Shown one piece after another: positions 1-10,237 of a stretch of DNA of 25,507 nt. The notes beneath the pieces are model-generated. The model saw only the letters and a program-made list of their open reading frames with translations. It was not told where the DNA came from and ran no database searches. The stretch comes from Beroe ovata (Eukaryota > Ctenophora > Nuda > Beroida > Beroidae), in contig CAMPET010000024.1 in NCBI GenBank assembly GCA_946803715.1, positions 72,818 through 98,324 on the forward strand, written 5' to 3'. Position numbers and translations under genes: made by a program. Within the stretch, counting starts at the first letter, position 1. Every line of letters starts with the position of its first letter.

Positions 1-210
1 GAATGACTTTAAACTTCTACCATAGCTCAAGGACTATTAGAAACTCGGACAACCAAAATTTCACGTCCATCCCATGATCGGTTCCCGAGTTAGTGGCCGC
101 CATAACCCCTTATCGACCCAAAACATGTCAGTTTGAGTGAGCATTTGAGGATAGCTCCCAAACCGGACAACCGATTGACTTGAAACTTCTACCATAGCTC
201 ACTGAACTAT
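1..210. repeat. Dispersed repeat edge, two copies of a ~32-base block
   Basis: A block of about 32 bases reading roughly acttnaaacttctaccatag followed by ctca and a short variable tail occurs at about 5-36 and again at about 178-209. The two copies are about 170 bases apart and differ at a few positions. The second copy runs straight into the minisatellite that follows. This suggests a higher-order satellite or the edge of a repeat family that continues left of the window. No coding sequence is seen here. Confidence 0.5.
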
Positions 211-583
211 CAGCATGACATCTACTGACAGCAATCACGGGTAACAGAATGGCACCTACTGACAACAACCACTGGTTACAGCACGGCACCTATTGATAAC
301 ACTCACTGACCTATCAGCATGACATCTACTGACAACAACCACAGGTAACAGCACGACGGCTACTGATAACACTCACTGGTAACAGCACGGCACCTACTGA
401 CAACACTCACTGGTTACAGCACGGCACCTATTGACAACACTCACTGGTGTCAGCATGACATCTACTGACAACACTCACTGGTAACATCACGACGGCTACT
501 GATAATACTCACTGGTAACATCACGGAACCCACTGACATAACTCACTGGTAACAGCACCGCACCTACTGACAACACTCACTTT
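211..583. repeat. 34-base minisatellite, about 11 copies
   Basis: A tandem array with a period of 34 bases. Each unit begins with a variant of cacctactgacaacactcac and continues with tggtaacagcacgg. I count about ten full units and a partial last one, and one unit is slightly longer. Units carry recurrent variants (cacct, catct, cggct starts; ggtaac or ggttac), so the array diverged and then partly re-duplicated. The units abut with no unique spacers, so it is not a CRISPR array. Confidence 0.85.
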
Positions 584-1022
584 TTGTGGAACTGCTTTTC
601 AGGGCTGGCCCAAGCAAAATCCTCGTCTGGGTTCCCATTGTTGTTCCACGTGGTCTCAACTGTCATCATGATGTACTATTCTATCAGCTAGATAGAATGA
701 ATAGTGTTCATTAAGTTACACCATTTACAATAGTAACGATCTTTAACGTGTAAGAATATCAGCGTGTATTTTCAGTGAGTACATGATCGGTTTTAATTGG
801 GAAGTGAAATAAACTTAACATTGATGCATGGAAAAGCAAGCTCATTAAATGAAGTAAATACGAATGCTCTCAAATATGACATTGAAATACCTATCACCTA
901 TGAAGTATGAAAGAGAAATAACAAAAATCAATATCAAGAATGACCAATATAAGTTAAACATGGATCAATGATCCCCGAGAATAAAACTCTGCTAATAAAA
1001 GTGACGATATAATATGTTCCGA
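584..1022. other. 3' flank of HIRA, no gene seen
   Basis: AT-rich sequence between the minisatellite and the HIRA stop codon, with no convincing ORF. It should hold the HIRA 3' UTR, which is transcribed on the minus strand. No AATAAA is seen on that strand. The variant ATTAAA (TTTAAT on the plus strand at 792-797) lies about 230 bases past the stop and is the best poly(A) signal candidate. Confidence 0.4.
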
Positions 1023-3659
1023 CTACCGCCTATTCTCTTCCCACTCTACTTGTTGTTTGAAATCTGAGTAAACCCTCTGACAACTAACATTTGACGCGAC
1101 AACCTTGAGGAGATCCTTCATGAGGGTGACTTTCTCCACCCCGAATATGTTCTCCTCGGGGGAGGACATGTACCTCTGCAGGAGGGCACTCAGACGATAC
1201 TCATCCTGGTGGAGAGTAATGTATCGCACGAGCGATGTGAGCCATTGCACACATTCTGCTGTCGAATTGAGATCACCTGCTACTAGGATCTGTTGTTCTA
1301 TCATGAGGACTGTGTTCAGATATGTTTTGTCGGTGTCTTGAGGGACAGTGCTCAGTGAACCTTTTTTGGAGTACTTATCCAGCATGGAGGCCAATACTTG
1401 GTCTGAGGTGGAAGAAGAGGAGGATTTGTGGGTTTCGATCTCCGTGTACCATGCTGAGTCGAGTTGGTGACTTCCAATCAACATCCAAGACGACAAGTTG
1501 TAGCTGTAACAGAAGGAAGTGTTGTCGCTGAGGCCAACTGTTACGTTACCCTCTTTTGTAATAGCTAAACTTATGAGAGACCTATCTTTTGTTATAAGAG
1601 ACCCTAAAGATTCTTCCTTGAGAACAGATTTCTTCAGTTTAACATTCCACACATTAACAGAAGGAATTTCAGTTACAATGGCAACAAAATCACCACTCAA
1701 TGCCGACTTAATTATCTTAGATCCAACATTCAACACAGGAAAGTCAAGAACGCCCGATTTGTTGAAAATATATAGGCTTCCATCATCACAACCAAGCACG
1801 AAGCGATCATCACCACTGCTCAAAGTGGTAACGGCATTGCTCAGAGCACAATTCCACTTTCTGTTACCCAGAGAGAAGGACGCTAGATGTTTTCGATTAT
1901 CAACTTCGACTGTACAGCCTAAAATTGTAGCAAAAAGTTTTTCAGTGACCTCTGTCGGCTTCGCCGGTTTACTTCCTGAGCCTTGGTCCTGAGTTCGGAT
2001 ATGGTGAGATAATTTTACAGGGACATCCCTGAGTTTTATACTTGATTCAGTACTTTCCTCCTGAACAACTGGTTCTGTGACTTTAGTGAGCGCCTGCTTT
2101 AAACTGTTAGAAACTGGGGTGAGGAGGATTCGTTTGGAGGGAGATTGAACTGTACATTCCTTCTTGTCCTGTATTTCTTTCAAAGTTATGGGCATTATCC
2201 GCCTTTTACCGTCTCTTGTAACAGTTTCAACTTGTTTGCTGGCTATTGACGAAACCTGGGGGGCTGGTGGTGTGCTAGGAGTTTCGAACCTGAGTGAAAG
2301 CTTATCTGAAATTGGCTTGAGCAAACTCTGTCTATCAGTGTGACTGTGCCCATTTGTAGTAGTAAATGGATTCGAGAAACTTCCATTCGACTCTTTGTAG
2401 GTACCATTTAATCTTGGGCCTGAAACAGGTTCTTGTGATTTTGAACTTGATTCGGTACTGGTCTCTTCAGATGTATCCATCGCCTCATCTGTATCTGAGC
2501 AGGTCATTGTGTCTTCATCATCAGGTTCGGTAGCATCAAGGAGATCAGGGTTTTCAATGATTGTCAACCTCTCTTGGACATTCCTTCCGTAGAGGCTACT
2601 CTTCAGAGAAGCAGTTTGTTGAGGGGACAAAGTTTTCCCAATTTCAGAACTATTCAACTCTATATATGCTAAACTACCATCATGAGAGCATATGATAAGA
2701 GCATAACCATCAGGTGTCCAGGACATATCCAACACTGAACTCGTGAAAATATCATGCACAATAAATAGAGGGCGTTTCAAAGCAGTTAACCATACAGATA
2801 TACTGCTATCTCTTCCTGCAATAGCCACACAAGAAACTGGTCTTTTATTGTAATAAAACAAATGAGGGTTGAATCTAACACTCTCTATAGCACGACGGTG
2901 ACCAACAAAGTCCATCCTGGCTTTCCATTGATCTCTCTCAATGATCTTAGCAACAGGTCCTTCATTATTCATGGCATGAGAGGAAACTATGTATTGGCCA
3001 TCAGGTGACCATCCAATCCTTAAAACTGTTGTAGTACCACCACATTTTGCAAAAGGAGCAGAAATTTTAGCTTCTTCTTGCCAGTCAGAAACCCTCCATA
3101 TTCTTAAAGTTTTGTCAGTTGACTGACTGGCTAAGTATCTACCAATAGGATCCCAAATGACACCCTTCACCATTCCACTATGACCAACAAGTGTGGTCAC
3201 TTTTTCTGGGAATTTGAGGCAGTTCCAAACAATGATGTGGTTATCAACACTTGTGGATGCCAAGAAGCTATCATCTGGAGACCATGCTAAGTCGAGAGCA
3301 TCTCCGTCATGGCCTCTCAAAATGTGAACACACTTATATGACTCAGAATCTGAGCCTTCATAACGAACTGTATTCCATATCATGATAACTTTATCATCAC
3401 CTGCACTTGCAAGGTATTTACCACTATTAGACCACCTCACACAATTAACACAGCCTTGATGATGCTCAAGGACAGCTATGCACTTTTTCAATGATGATTT
3501 TTCTGCCTTAAATTTTGCAACTGGAGATAGCTGCCAAATAGATATCTTTCCAGTACCATCTCCTTGTCCAGATGTCACAAACTTGGTTCCATCAGGGTGA
3601 ACATCACATGAAAGTAAAGGATCTTTCGAGCAAACCCATGATGGTTTGACTATCTTCAT
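1023..3659 (-). CDS. HIRA: HIRA-like histone H3.3 chaperone subunit, intronless
   Basis: An 878-residue protein encoded in one uninterrupted ORF. HIRA is the scaffold of the nuclear HIRA-UBN-CABIN complex, which deposits histone H3.3-H4 independently of replication and hands off histones with ASF1. Seen directly: the start MKIVKPSWV matches the HIRA N-terminus; WD40 repeats are at about 10-42, 66-95, 116-145, 159-188, 210-232, 253-291 and 305-335, with GH...W spacing; IENPDLL lies at about 368-374; an acidic and Ser/Thr-rich linker covers 375-470. The ASF1-binding B motif, KQVETVTRDGKRRIMP, is at about 475-490. The C-terminal HIRA domain covers about 570-870 and includes VWNVKLKKSVLKEESL. The protein is somewhat shorter than human HIRA (about 1,017 aa); the loss is in the linker. 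No frameshift or internal stop is seen. The absence of introns contrasts with the intron-rich genes to its right. The start ATG is the family start. Confidence 0.97.
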   Translation of the reverse strand: MKIVKPSWVCSKDPLLSCDVHPDGTKFVTSGQGDGTGKISIWQLSPVAKFKAEKSSLKKCIAVLEHHQGCVNCVRWSNSGKYLASAGDDKVIMIWNTVRYEGSDSESYKCVHILRGHDGDALDLAWSPDDSFLASTSVDNHIIVWNCLKFPEKVTTLVGHSGMVKGVIWDPIGRYLASQSTDKTLRIWRVSDWQEEAKISAPFAKCGGTTTVLRIGWSPDGQYIVSSHAMNNEGPVAKIIERDQWKARMDFVGHRRAIESVRFNPHLFYYNKRPVSCVAIAGRDSSISVWLTALKRPLFIVHDIFTSSVLDMSWTPDGYALIICSHDGSLAYIELNSSEIGKTLSPQQTASLKSSLYGRNVQERLTIIENPDLLDATEPDDEDTMTCSDTDEAMDTSEETSTESSSKSQEPVSGPRLNGTYKESNGSFSNPFTTTNGHSHTDRQSLLKPISDKLSLRFETPSTPPAPQVSSIASKQVETVTRDGKRRIMPITLKEIQDKKECTVQSPSKRILLTPVSNSLKQALTKVTEPVVQEESTESSIKLRDVPVKLSHHIRTQDQGSGSKPAKPTEVTEKLFATILGCTVEVDNRKHLASFSLGNRKWNCALSNAVTTLSSGDDRFVLGCDDGSLYIFNKSGVLDFPVLNVGSKIIKSALSGDFVAIVTEIPSVNVWNVKLKKSVLKEESLGSLITKDRSLISLAITKEGNVTVGLSDNTSFCYSYNLSSWMLIGSHQLDSAWYTEIETHKSSSSSTSDQVLASMLDKYSKKGSLSTVPQDTDKTYLNTVLMIEQQILVAGDLNSTAECVQWLTSLVRYITLHQDEYRLSALLQRYMSSPEENIFGVEKVTLMKDLLKVVASNVSCQRVYSDFKQQVEWEENRR

Positions 3660-4756
3660 CAGAACAACATATGTACATGAATGATTCTAAAGGATAAGAG
3701 TGTTACTTTTCAAATGATAAATAGCTGAGATTGGACAGCTTTACAATAGCTGGATATGTGAATAAATAGAGAAATAATGCAAATATTTTCTCAATATAAC
3801 TTAATAGAACACTTCTTTATACAATCAAATTTGAGGAGAAAGTGAGGAATTGACGATATTTTGGTCATTATAAATACTAGTAAATGCACAATCTAAGCCT
3901 TTCACCTGTCTAAATCAACATATTGATATAGGCATTTTCTCAGAAGGAAAGCCATGGCTACTTCTATCAACCACAATTTTTGGCATTCCTTTAGTTTTTC
4001 AAAAAATATCACTCATAAGGCAAGCACTTGGTGAGTACTGTGAACTAGACCAAAAATTCGATATAAGGAAGATTCAATCAATTAGGAACATTCTGGATTG
4101 TGTAATGGATCACCAATGCTATCACTCAAAAAAGCTCAATAAAATTCATAATTTCATTCTCTTATCATAATTTTAAATACACGTGAATTCAAAAATAATA
4201 CAATCAAATCTATTGTAAAGTGATTCTGTCGTTTGATGATAATTATAATAAACCCTGTCGGGAATTTCGCTATGCGCGCGCCACGAACATATTCTCAAAC
4301 ATATTTGATTGTATTGCGGCTTTTATCAGTGGTTAACTGATTCAGCATCACCAGAGAATATTGTTTATTTTTTGTCGGGCGATGCCAGACCGCTGCGCGC
4401 GAAACGAAATTCTCGACAGGGTCTATCATCGATCGACAATTTATTTTACGAGCGCGCGTCTTATATTTTTGAGGCCTATATTTACGCCGCGCATTCATTT
4501 GTTCTTTTCACACAAATCGAGCGCTCATTAGGATCCCAGCAAACTTTTGTTTTGGTACGTTGTTACGAATTACCAAGACGTGAATCTACTATAGGTACTA
4601 CCAGTTTTCACGGATCTTTCTGTTGCTGATCACGTTTGTATTTCGGATTACCATCCTCAAGTTTTGCAATATCCGATTGACAGTGCCAGTTTTGAGTCTG
4701 ATAAATTTGATTTTTGCCGTTGGTTGACACTAATGTAAGTATCTCACCACACAGCT
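3660..4756. promoter_or_regulatory. Head-to-head intergenic region, putative shared promoter zone
   Basis: About 1.1 kb separates the HIRA start (minus) from the next plausible start (plus, 4757). The HIRA-proximal part, 3660-4250, is AT-rich. A sharper CpG-rich patch lies at about 4260-4490, with several gcgcgc runs (4274-4280, 4396-4401, 4452-4457), against a local AT-rich background. This is what a bidirectional, unmethylated promoter might look like. A strong donor-like site (taat|gtaagt) lies at 4734/4735 and could end a non-coding 5' exon. The promoter role is inferred from geometry and composition only. Confidence 0.3.
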
Positions 4757-5681
4757 ATGAAATACAGTCCTGATAGATACAGTGACACTAAGTCTCCTAC
4801 AAAGGTTTGATTCTTCTTTGAGTAGGGTCCTGTTCACTGAACAGTGTTCAGTCTTAATTCTCTTTATCATAAATTGAAAACCCCTCTTTATAATACATGC
4901 AGATGCTTACAGTGTCTGATAGTCGATTGAGCACAATATCTAGGGCTCCATTTCCAGGTGAAGCTCAAATTTGAAGATTCAGATGAGGCTGTCGAACATA
5001 GGGATCACGCCAATGGCACTGTTAAACACTCTTCTACTGATTGGAATGAGGAGAGAACGAAGAATTCTTGGTTTACTGATCCCACACATTTGAACATGAA
5101 TGGTACAAGGCGTTCCGATGACTTCGAAGACTTGGTGAGTTATGACCATTCTTACGTCGAGGTCATTAAAAGTCTCTAATTTCTATTGAGTAGGGTTTTT
5201 ATCAACGGTAAGGATCAATTCTTGCTTATCTGACAAAGATTGTGCTATGTTTGAAAGCCTCGAGCGTCTGTTTACCAATAACGGTTGCTATAGACCAGGA
5301 TCGATAAACAACTAACAATCACTTATATCAAGTCGATACAGTGTTGTACAGACCCATTAACAAAACTAGTTCGGACCAGCTTCCTGTGAGCAATTGAGGC
5401 AGACGAAGTACTTCATTCCGGGGAGGTTAAAACAATCAATTAATTCATTATCCAGTTATCCCAGTATACATGACTATATGACTATTCGAATGAGTCTGTA
5501 GCTCAAGCTAATTATACATACCATGCACCCACTCCCTACTGAATGTGTTCTGCTGGCATAATTGATTTTCAACAATAAGTGCTACGCGCATCATAATCAT
5601 GAATTCAAATTTCAGAAGCGAAGTTGGCAGTACTTTCCCATTAAACCGGCTCCATGGATCTATGGGATTGACACGTATTAA
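4757..5681 (+). CDS. Small Trp/Tyr-tailed protein, three-exon model, unrecognised
   Basis: I model exons 4757-4804, 4958-5134 and 5616-5681, which join in phase 0 and give a 96-aa protein. Exon 1 starts at ATG after an in-frame TAA at 4736 and ends AAG|gtttga. Exon 2 is flanked by tttccag and gtgagt and is polar and acidic, with KFEDSDEAVEH near its start. Exon 3 follows aaatttcag and encodes a short tail, SWQYFPIKPAPWIYGIDTY, then TAA. No signal peptide, membrane segment or known domain is visible. The same tail and stop codon are kept in a second copy at 5975-6035, which modestly supports coding. Additional exons may lie in 5135-5615. The exon 1 donor is weak and the model is unproven. Its position beside the Tyr-rich gene at 8010 may be relevant, since both are rich in Trp and Tyr. 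Confidence 0.42.
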
Positions 5682-5930
5682 ATCAAAAAATTGCTATTAA
5701 AGAGTAAGCATATGGTGCATAAGAGGTTGAGCTATGCGCGTTTATTACAACTCACCACTATTCGCTCGCGTGTGACGTAATGAATTGAGATCTACATAAT
5801 TAGTAATAATTAGTTAATTAATTCCCACCGAGATTGACATCACAATTAATTGCGAATATTCCCCAGAGAACTACTCCTAACCCCCCCACCTTAACAACAT
5901 CCCCAATCTTTTCATCTGTGATCTCTGTTT
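5622..5930. repeat. Left copy of a ~310-base direct duplication
   Basis: This stretch matches 5975-6290 with roughly 94% identity by eye, including one 7-base insertion in the right copy. It begins inside the terminal exon of the small gene, at gttggcag, and runs through its 3' flank to tctctgttt. The copies differ by scattered substitutions. The right copy begins immediately after the lone N at 5974. The most economical reading is two haplotypes or collapsed repeat arms placed side by side at an assembly join; a true recent tandem duplication is the alternative. Confidence 0.9.
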
Positions 5931-5974
5931 GGGGTCCGGACTGTACGGCGGAGGACTCTACGGCGGAGGACTCN
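5931..5974. repeat. Gly-Tyr 15-base repeat ending in an N (assembly join)
   Basis: Two copies of a 15-base unit, ct(g/c)tacggcggagga, at 5941-5955 and 5956-5970 are followed by ctc and a single N at 5974. In one frame this reads SGLYGGGLYGGGL and continues without a stop through the N into WQYFPIKPAP of the right-hand copy of the terminal exon. The segment is absent from the equivalent place in the left copy, where the exon is entered from an intron. An incompletely assembled repeat array is likely. Confidence 0.6.
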
Positions 5975-6290
5975 GTTGGCAGTACTTTCCCATTAAACCG
6001 GCTCCATATATCTATGGGATTGACACGTATTAAATCAAAATATTGCTATTAAAGAGTAAGCATTATGGTGCATAGGAGGTTGAGCTATGCGCGTTTATGA
6101 CAACTCACAACTATTCGCTTGCGAGTGACGTATAGAATTGAGATCTACATAATTAGTAATTATTAGTTAATTAATTACCACTGAGATTGGCATCACAATG
6201 AATTGCGAATATTCCCCAGAGAACTACTCCTAGCCCCCCACCTTAACAACATCCCCATTCCCCAATCTTTTCATCTGTGATCTCTGTTTT
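5975..6290. repeat. Right copy of the direct duplication, with exon-like tail
   Basis: Second copy of 5622-5930. Positions 5975-6035 repeat the terminal coding exon of the small gene, including its TAA stop. One codon differs in sense: TGG (W) in the left copy is TAT (Y) here. It has no splice acceptor of its own, because the copy starts at the N. It is therefore either an artefact or a partial exon duplicate. Confidence 0.8.
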
Positions 6291-8007
6291 GATGGCTGTA
6301 GTACAAACTTCACTACGGCAACCATCGTGTTACGTGCCTATGCCCTATCTCTCTGTGTGTTTGCGAATCTGGAACAAGTTACCAATTATTACCAGTTGTT
6401 TGCCCCAAGTTCCGTATTGTATGTTCCGGTATTGGAAGTACGTATGATCTAGCTAATATTTTTGTACACACAGTTCATGGGTTTCCTACTATTATCATCC
6501 CCCCATTAGTAGTAGATCATTACCACTATAACTGCTACACGAAATACTGGATGGGGGAAGATTTCCTAATTCGACTATAATTCCTATGATACTCCTCCAG
6601 AGTTGCTTTACTGTAGATAGTGGTACCTATAATAACACTGTTACTGCTATTTATAGCACAATCCATGATATCTACACACACTACCATGATAGGATGATGA
6701 TGTTGGCACTCTACCATTCTATACTCTTTTATCTCTCTCTATATATGTATGTAGTCACAGAACTCCTTATCTCGATAATTGCTGTCTACATCCAGGTGCA
6801 GACTTCCGGTCTCTTCTGGGATTCTTATTAACTGTTTGCAATGCACAAACAAACACAAGCTGTGTCTGTTTTCATATTGTATGGTTTTACATAATGCATT
6901 TCATATGTTTGTTTTCTGTGGGTGATACAAAATTAGAAACTTTCGAAAATCGTTTTATCGTAGTCGTTCTCGAGAATGTGTTTCCATGTTTCTATTTCGT
7001 TCTCTTTTCATTGATTGATGTTCCCTATGGTGTCGATTAGAATAATCTCAGTATAACTCGATGTTAATGGAGATCCATTTATCTGTCGTTGTACCAGAAA
7101 CCAGAGACACTTGTTTTAAATCGTCAATCGTCATATGTCATATCATTGTCATATGATATATCAAACTCAACTTGAGCATCACGTTTGCGGAGACGAGATG
7201 TTTTTGTTTGCTGATTTATTAAGTTTAAAACAATTTTCTCAAATTCAGCAATACGATGTTTCACTTTGCTGCAGACCCGCACAATTGTTTGTACATGTCA
7301 ATAATCATCAGTTTTGTCAAGTAAACAATCATCTCTCGCATCTTGATCTTGATAAAGCTTGTTTTCTCCATTTCTTGTCTTCCTTTGTTTTTGATTTTCA
7401 GCACGCTTTCATATGCTTCTTTTCAAATATCTATATGTGAACTTAAATTGAATTTCATCCCCTTGATGTTGTTAAGTTTACCTGTTTAACTTCAATTAAA
7501 AGATTTTGTTTATTATGTTACATCGTATAGGACGTTCATAACGACCTTTGTTATAAACATATGTCCTCATTTTACGCAGTATCAGCCGTTTGTATTTTGA
7601 TATAAAATGTACAATGTATTTGGTAATACTTATTGTATACAGTATATTGACTATTGAGCTAGATGTCCTTTGTGTGATGGGTGTGTCATTATAGTTCCAT
7701 TACCTACCTATATCATTTGTGGATGATACCTACTACACTATGCGACTTTCCCTTTTCAGGGCTTATTCTGATATATTGAGGATATCCTGAGCTATATGTA
7801 TCGCGCTTCGTTTTCACTAGTTTCGTGATATTTTTTTGCTTACCGCAGTTTGTTTACAGACTCTCTTTCTGTCGTTTGTTCAGTTCGACATTTTCTGAAG
7901 TTTTGTTACAAACTACATTGTAGTTTGTCCAAAATACCTAAATGAAACATTCGTCACAACACACTCCACTCTGAAGCACGCCGCCTCTCTCGCCCCCCAC
8001 TCTCTCA
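6291..8007. other. Intergenic, no supported gene
   Basis: About 1.7 kb, AT-rich with T-rich runs. The ORFs here are short, low-complexity and lack splice-supported neighbours or recognisable residues. The last part ends in a good polypyrimidine tract with cag at 8006-8008, directly before the start codon of the next gene. So a non-coding 5' exon of that gene probably lies somewhere upstream, in this region or beyond. An inverted repeat with 9-base arms (acaaactac / gtagtttgt, 3-base spacer) sits at 7908-7928. Confidence 0.5.
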
Positions 8008-8009
8008 GA

Positions 8010-9806
8010 ATGTCGGCTAAATTTGATCTCCTCTACAACGATTACCTCCGTCGGTACCGGCCGTGGAAGCTTACGGGCCGACCGGCGTGGGAGTACTATT
8101 ACCGTCCGTGGCGGTACTACCCCTTCAACCCGGCGTCGTATTACGATCCGGAGTTTTACGATCGATACCGGCGATACTACGACAAATATTACGATTATTT
8201 CTACGATCGAGATTTGGAACGATACTATAAGTATAGGCCCTACTATGTATGTGTGTTGATGAAGAGTTATATAATAATGCCTCAATAAGAAATCGTTAGA
8301 TTCTTATTTAGGCATAACTAGATTCTTCGGTGTTAATTCTGCATGAATCTGATATTTGAAGATTTTCTAACCAAATTAAGAAAATCCAGGCGCCGTTTAA
8401 TGATATGAGAGCCTGCATTTATTTCAGGATACAAGTGCGATAGAAGACTACGTTAAGTCCATCGACAAACTTGACAACTTGAGATGTAACATTGACAAGC
8501 TGCGAGAGGAACTAGACCTCAGTTCTCGATCGATAGATGACAAATTAGACGAGTCTAGCCGGTGTGTTAGAGGGCAGGCCTCTAAATCAGCTTCTAGATC
8601 AGCTTCTAGGGGTGACTTGTCCATCAGAGGCGATGCTGAATTGTCTCGATCCTACAGATTGTGAGTATACCATCGTACCTGAACCATTCTGGACAGAGTC
8701 TCATCACTGTCCAGAATATCCCTCTGGAAACATTATATCACTCATTACGTTTAACATCTTTTCCTTCCCTTGGATACTCCTTGCTTATCCCCCGATTCAA
8801 ATGATTCTCTACGACTCGTTATTCCAGGGCTGCTGATGCACTGGATGTGGATGACGACATTCTGGACACACAGATTTGGAGTGAAGCTGCACCTCGGCCC
8901 CGCTTGGCGTGTAATGCCACGCCCTATCGGGAACAAATCAACTCGCTCCGTCTCAAGTCACTGAGACTCGAGGAGAAGAGATTGCTAGAAATACGGAGAT
9001 TGCAGGTAATAGAGAGATGTGGTTGTAGGGGTAGAAATCGGTTTTGTTATATGATGGATTAAACACACAATCCGATCTTTTTAATAAACCTCAGTCTACA
9101 TTTTGTCAGATTAAGAACAGAATTGGTTCATTGCGAGCATAACATATTGTAAGTTACCTCCAGTTTTTGCCAGCCTAGCATAAAATATGTCAACTTTCCT
9201 AGGACGGTACCGATGTAAGACTAGAATACATGTGAATACTATCAAACATAAGAACATGAGTAGTTTCTGGCATGCATGTCATTTGACGTAGGAATGTGGC
9301 ATTTGCTATTGTAAGTTCGTGTTTTTGTGCTTTTCGAATAGAAGTAACTCCGAACCAACCAGCGATCACCAACCACTGTTGGAGTCCAACGTCCTGTAGC
9401 ATAAAATCGTGGGCACATTATTGCTGGAAACGATATTATTTCAAATGGGAACACGTTGTCTCACAGATTTCTCTACTAACTTAGCGGCAGGCGCGGAAAC
9501 AAAATTGTGATGTAGTACACGCGCGCACTCAAACTCGATTCTGTAGAATTCAGTTCTAAGCACGCGCGGGAAGGAATTTTTGCACCGACTCAGAGAAATA
9601 TTTCACAATTGTCCCACTTTCAGGAGCTAGAGAGACTGAGGGGACCTCAGCCGAAGTGGTATGAGCTGAAAACACCTCAGTTCTGTGTTGAAGCCAAGAA
9701 AAACAACGAGATTCTGGCTGCAAAGAAACAGTGGAACACCTATCGTGATTACACTGAGTCAGTTTGGAAGAGCAAGGACTTATCACGAAGCATGCCTAAC
9801 TTATGA
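8010..9806 (+). CDS. Tyr/Trp/Arg-rich coiled-coil protein, four exons
   Basis: Exons 8010-8246, 8428-8660, 8828-9005 and 9624-9806 join in frame through consensus sites (TAT|gtatgt, ttcag, TT|gtgagt, ccag, CAG|gtaata, ttcag) and give 276 residues. Exon 1 encodes 79 residues, of which 23 are Tyr, about 12 Arg and 3 Trp, with YYYRPWRYY and YDRYRRYYDKYYDY. Residues about 80-160 hold acidic and basic heptad-like stretches (IDKLREELDLS) and a small SASR repeat. Residues about 190-225 are strongly helical (SLRLEEKRLLEIRRLQELERLR). The last exon contains PKWYELKTPQFCVEAKKNNE. There is no signal peptide or membrane segment. The N-terminus resembles the WYR-type composition of flightin and other small thick-filament proteins of arthropods; this is a compositional impression, not a proven homology. 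A cytoskeletal or myofilament role is inferred. An acceptor at 8008 implies an upstream 5' UTR exon. Confidence 0.78.
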
Positions 9807-10231
9807 ACAAATAGATATCGGAGATATAGTTATAATTAGAATCAATATATGCTGATGCAGCTTGAGAAGGATTTACCTAATTTTGATACTTCATTACCTA
9901 CACGGTTCGCGTTTGCCAGATTTCTTCCGTCCACTTTCCCCAGTGGACCTATATAAATGAATTCTGGCAGGTTTGCGGCAGAGTTTGTACATATGGGAAT
10001 ATTTGAATTTATAACATTCAGTGTGTCGTGCATGACAGTTAACGGTATATGAGATGAGTTACTATGACAACCCAGATGCTTGGGTCATGTTGCAAACTTA
10101 ATTATTCCTTCACAGAGTACCTTCAATATCATAATATGATCTGTACAGTGATGCAATTATTTGCGTGTAAAAATGTGATTTATACATTAAGATTTAAGAC
10201 GATTTATTCATTTAAGTGTAATTAAGTGTAA

Positions 10232-10237
10232 AATAAA
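10232..10237 (+). terminator. Candidate poly(A) signal AATAAA
   Basis: A canonical AATAAA hexamer lies 426 bases past the stop codon of the Tyr-rich gene, on the same strand, in AT-rich sequence. No closer AATAAA is apparent. It would give a 3' UTR of about 450 bases. A single hexamer in AT-rich DNA is weak evidence. Confidence 0.3.

Noticed and set aside
211-583. CRISPR-like array
   Set aside because: Units are contiguous with no unique spacers, and the context is an animal genome.
4309-4629. 106-codon plus-strand ORF, overlapping a 67-codon minus-strand ORF
   Set aside because: It begins without an ATG, has no recognisable domain, and sits in the CpG-rich upstream region. Nothing supports splicing or conservation.
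4595-4734. Possible coding exon (reads ...ADHVCISDYHPQVLQYP...) before a strong gtaagt donor
   Set aside because: It fits no neighbouring exon without a stop (joining to 4958 gives TGA). It is phase-compatible with 8009 only through a 3.3-kb intron. A non-coding 5' exon is as likely, so I did not call it.
5834-6052. 72-codon ORF spanning the N
   Set aside because: It reads a different frame through repeated 3' flank and the Gly-Tyr repeat, and depends on an undetermined base.
7135-7440. 101-codon plus-strand ORF
   Set aside because: Composition looks random (His, Phe, Cys scattered), the start is not an ATG in good context, and no exon signals flank it.
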